Part shown: piece by piece, positions 61,701 to 64,000 of the stretch
Layout: the number at the start of each line of letters is the position of its first letter
Numbering within the stretch: the stretch's first letter is position 1
Source of the DNA: Diplonema japonicum
Lineage: Eukaryota > Euglenozoa > Diplonemea > Diplonemida > Diplonemidae
Length of the DNA stretch: 64,000 nucleotides
Assembly (NCBI GenBank): GCA_964019335.1
Contig: OZ025719.1
Span: 355,950 to 419,949, forward strand
Direction of reading: 5' to 3'
Notes under the pieces: generated by a model
The model's database searches: none
What the model was told of the DNA's origin: nothing
The model's input: only the letters and a program-made list of their open reading frames with translations
Program-made: the position numbers and the translations under genes

Positions 61701-63363
61701 TGAGTCCCCAGGCGGGGCACTGCGTACCGATGCCGAGACAGTTCAGGACGCCCTGCCTTGCCTTTGGTGCCGGTAGGTTCTTCACCACCAACTGTCTGAC
61801 GACAGTCCAAAGCTACTCATTTACAAGCATGTTTGAGGCCTACGGCACCGAGTATGGAAAGCAGGAATGGCGAGTCCTAAGCAACCACCCTGGGCCGCTG
61901 AAAGAGATCAAGCCAGACACCGTTGCTGACCATGTCGACAGGCTGCCTAGTGCACCGCTGCAGAACATCCTGAGGTACTTGGCACTGCATGGATACAGCT
62001 GGGAGAACGATCACTGGGAGCCGTATATCACCGCACTGCTTGACGGTTTGAAAGAAGAGGAGATTGCACCTGCTGTGTCTGTGGATGAGAGCCTCGTGGA
62101 CGACGTGTCGCTGTCCATGGAGGAGAGGCTTCGCAGGGCATTAGAGAGAGAGAAGCAGGCAGGGTACAAACGCGATGTGTGCAATAGCATACAGAAGCAG
62201 CTTCTGTTCAACACTCAGAAGGAGGCGGTGGCGACGGCCGTGCAAGGGAAGGAGTTCGGGCTGGCTAGCTTGATCGCGTCGTGTCTGAACGAAGAGATCT
62301 GGAAGGACGTGCAGATGCAGCAGGCAAAGAACCTCGACACGCAGTCACCCCTGTTCCACTCGCTGCTCGTCTCACAGCAGATCAACTCTGTTGAGTCAAT
62401 GACCGACTTCCGAATCCCCTCATGGCGGGGCATCCTTCTTGCAGTTCTCAAAACGCCTGTCGGCGGGCACTCCGTCACTGTCATCAAGAGTCTCATCGAC
62501 AAGCTCTTCGCAGCCAGCGAGGTCGACGCAGCACACTTCTGCCTGATGTGCATCGCAGCCCGTCCGCAGATGCAGCAGTTCCACCCTATGCTGCTGGGCG
62601 GCATCAACCAGAGACCGTGCTGCAGGACCTCCTTCATCAGCACGCAGAGCATCTTCCAGACAGAGGTCCTTGAATACCACAAACAGAAAACGAATAAGAA
62701 CTTTCACCTGGAGCACATGGTGCCTTACAAGATGGCGTTGGCATGCTTCATGTTTGAAGTGGGGATGTTCAAGGAATGCGTGGCGTACCTGCCAGACAGT
62801 AGGAAGAGGGATGGACCACAGGCGGTGGCACATTTGTCCGAAGAGTTGAGAGAGAAGTGCAAGATACAGTTAGAAGGTGCAAAGAACAGTGGTTGGGGGT
62901 TGGGGAGGATGCTGTGGGGGAAGAAAGAGAAGGAGGCGAAAGCAAAGGAGCAGAATAATAAGAAGGAGGTAAAAAAGATACAGAAGGAAGAGGTGGAAGA
63001 GCCAAAGAAAAAATCGGGGTGGTTCGGGTTTTTGAAGAAAAAGGAGGACGATGGGTGCCCTCAGGTATGCGGACAACAACATAGTCACAGACACCACAGG
63101 CCATTCTGCCTGACGAGAAGGACGAAGCTGACTTCGGCTTCGATGAGAGCAAGGGTTGGTACTTCAAGAACCCTGAGACAGAGATGTTACCACCCACTAC
63201 AGGGCCTCCTCCTCCCGTAGCCCTTACGACAAGCAGGGAAAGAGCCGGGCCCTCGACTGCTACTTCCCAACCGCCACTTCCCCCGGGTGCTGGTGTGCCT
63301 CCTGTTTCGTCTTTTGCACAACCAGCCCCACAGAGAAGTCAGTACCTCGATTCATTTAACTAG
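58703..63363 (+). CDS. SEC16: Sec16-like COPII scaffold with WW domain (two exons)
   Basis: Exons 58703-63064 and 63100-63363 (35-nt intron) give 1541 aa. Residues 5-72 look like a small SH3/MIB-type domain (VGSKVRLNPD). A disordered region of about 800 aa contains many DPF motifs (DPFAG, DPFSG, DPFTG, DPFLQ) and a QPTPER minisatellite. A WW domain lies at about 892-920 (GWVELVDPASGYTYYYN, then SSWQLP). The Sec16 central domain follows: FRTPCLAFGAGRFF, NHPGPLKEIK, then the ACE1-type helices KQLLFNTQKEAVATAVQGK, SPLFHSLLVSQ and AAHFCLMCIA. A Lys-rich helix and Pro-rich tail end in SQYLDSFN. Sec16 organises ER exit sites and binds Sec13, Sec23 and Sec31. The WW domain and dense DPF motifs are unusual additions. 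Confidence 0.85.
60575..60680 (+). repeat. 18-bp minisatellite inside the Sec16 gene
   Basis: About five and a half copies of an 18-bp unit coding QPTPER/QPTPEP lie within the disordered region of the Sec16-like protein. The repeats keep the reading frame. Confidence 0.8.
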
Positions 63364-64000
63364 TTTTGAAACGAGGAGTGCTATAAGAAACCAATGAAAG
63401 AAAGATAGAAAGAAACAACTAGCCCTTTTGCGGTGACCTTCCTTGTAAAACTAACCAGAGATGAAAGAATATTTTTTTGACAGGGAAAAAAAAAAAGAAA
63501 ACAAGAAAACAGTTTTTTTTTCTCCTATCATGAGGGAACTCAAAGAAAACTTGAGAGAAGAAAAATGAAAAGTAGCATCAGAGGAATGGGGGCAGTAAAA
63601 GGAAGATCGGCTTTCGGGAAATGTGGTAATGGAGGGGTTCCCCTTGAGGTAGGTTAATGAAATTTTCATAGAAAAGTAACCCCACTTTTTTTTTCTTTTT
63701 TTTTTTTTTGAAAGTGTGTCATAGTTCAAAACAAAGAGAGATGAACTTAACAAAAGAGACTTAAGAATTTCCACGTTCCACGAAGGTTTCCCTCCCATGG
63801 AATGAAAAAGAAGAAATGACTAAAGAAAAAGGTGATTTGTATAATAGCACCCTTTCCCCCCCTTTTTTTTAAAAGAAACCACAAAGCCTTTTCTTTCATT
63901 CTTTCTTGAGAAAAAGAAAAAGCAGAAGTTACTTTTTTTTACAATCTCCCTCCCCCGTCCCCCCACAACTTTTTTGTTTTGTTTGGTTAACAAATGATAT
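63364..64000. other. Spacer after Sec16 to the window edge
   Basis: It is a purine-rich and T-rich mix without coding signal on either strand. No repeat seen elsewhere in the window recurs here. Confidence 0.55.

Noticed and set aside
1-64000. Ciliate-type alternative genetic code
   Set aside because: TAA, TAG and TGA all terminate recognisable proteins at expected lengths.
1-64000. CRISPR arrays, bacterial operons or viral genes
   Set aside because: No regularly spaced repeats, ribosome-binding sites or viral hallmark proteins were seen; repeats present are dispersed or simple.

Overview
The window is nuclear DNA from a microbial eukaryote that I cannot name to species. The evidence is cis-introns, proteins found only in eukaryotes (Sec16-, UPF3-, LETM1-, USP32-, DRAM- and BAH-like), GC-balanced coding DNA between spacers full of long homopolymer runs, and non-LTR retrotransposon remnants. 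TAA, TAG and TGA all end genes, so the code looks standard. A CFAP337/WDR49-like gene implies a cilium or flagellum, and LETM1 implies mitochondria. Every confident gene is on the + strand, with gaps as small as 62 nt and pyrimidine tract plus AG motifs ahead of several starts. That fits polycistronic transcription with spliced-leader trans-splicing, as in Euglenozoa (but not the intron-poor kinetoplastids) or the dinoflagellate/perkinsid lineage. The retroelement tails look to me like those of dinoflagellate LINEs. The lineage is an inference only.

Layout. 0-15 kb: a UBL-UBA protein, a retroelement tail, a long coiled-coil protein, a CFAP337-like EF-hand/WD40 protein, a small unknown, a second retroelement tail, an unknown helical protein, a two-pass membrane protein and a third retroelement tail. 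15-22 kb: a DRAM/Frag1-type membrane protein, a fourth retroelement tail, a Lys/Glu-rich protein with a likely mitochondrial presequence, a possible structured RNA, and a type II coiled-coil membrane protein whose 1.2-kb intron holds a foldback element. 22-33 kb: a myristoylatable USP32-like deubiquitinase, LETM1, a BAH-domain protein and the tRNA-dihydrouridine synthase Dus1. 33.3-41.2 kb: one very large NRPS/PKS gene ordered TE-A-PCP-KS-AT-TE-KR-ACP. 43-52.6 kb: a calcineurin-B-like protein, an RS-rich protein, UPF3 (with an antisense LINE endonuclease fragment in one intron), the RNA polymerase I subunit RPA12, a large frame-broken mucin-like multi-pass surface protein, and a multi-pass membrane protein. 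52.6-58.7 kb: a 6-kb gene-poor stretch with dispersed repeats. 58.7-63.4 kb: Sec16 with a WW domain.

Reconstructed introns are mostly 35-83 nt with GTATG-like donors. Each junction was chosen so that frame and domain alignment both continue. Several genes that look broken in simple reading frames (the NRPS/PKS, USP32, LETM1, UPF3, Sec16, the EF-hand protein and the type II coiled-coil protein) are whole once these introns are removed. The neighbours do not form an obvious pathway: they are unrelated housekeeping genes with one standalone secondary-metabolism megasynthase among them.
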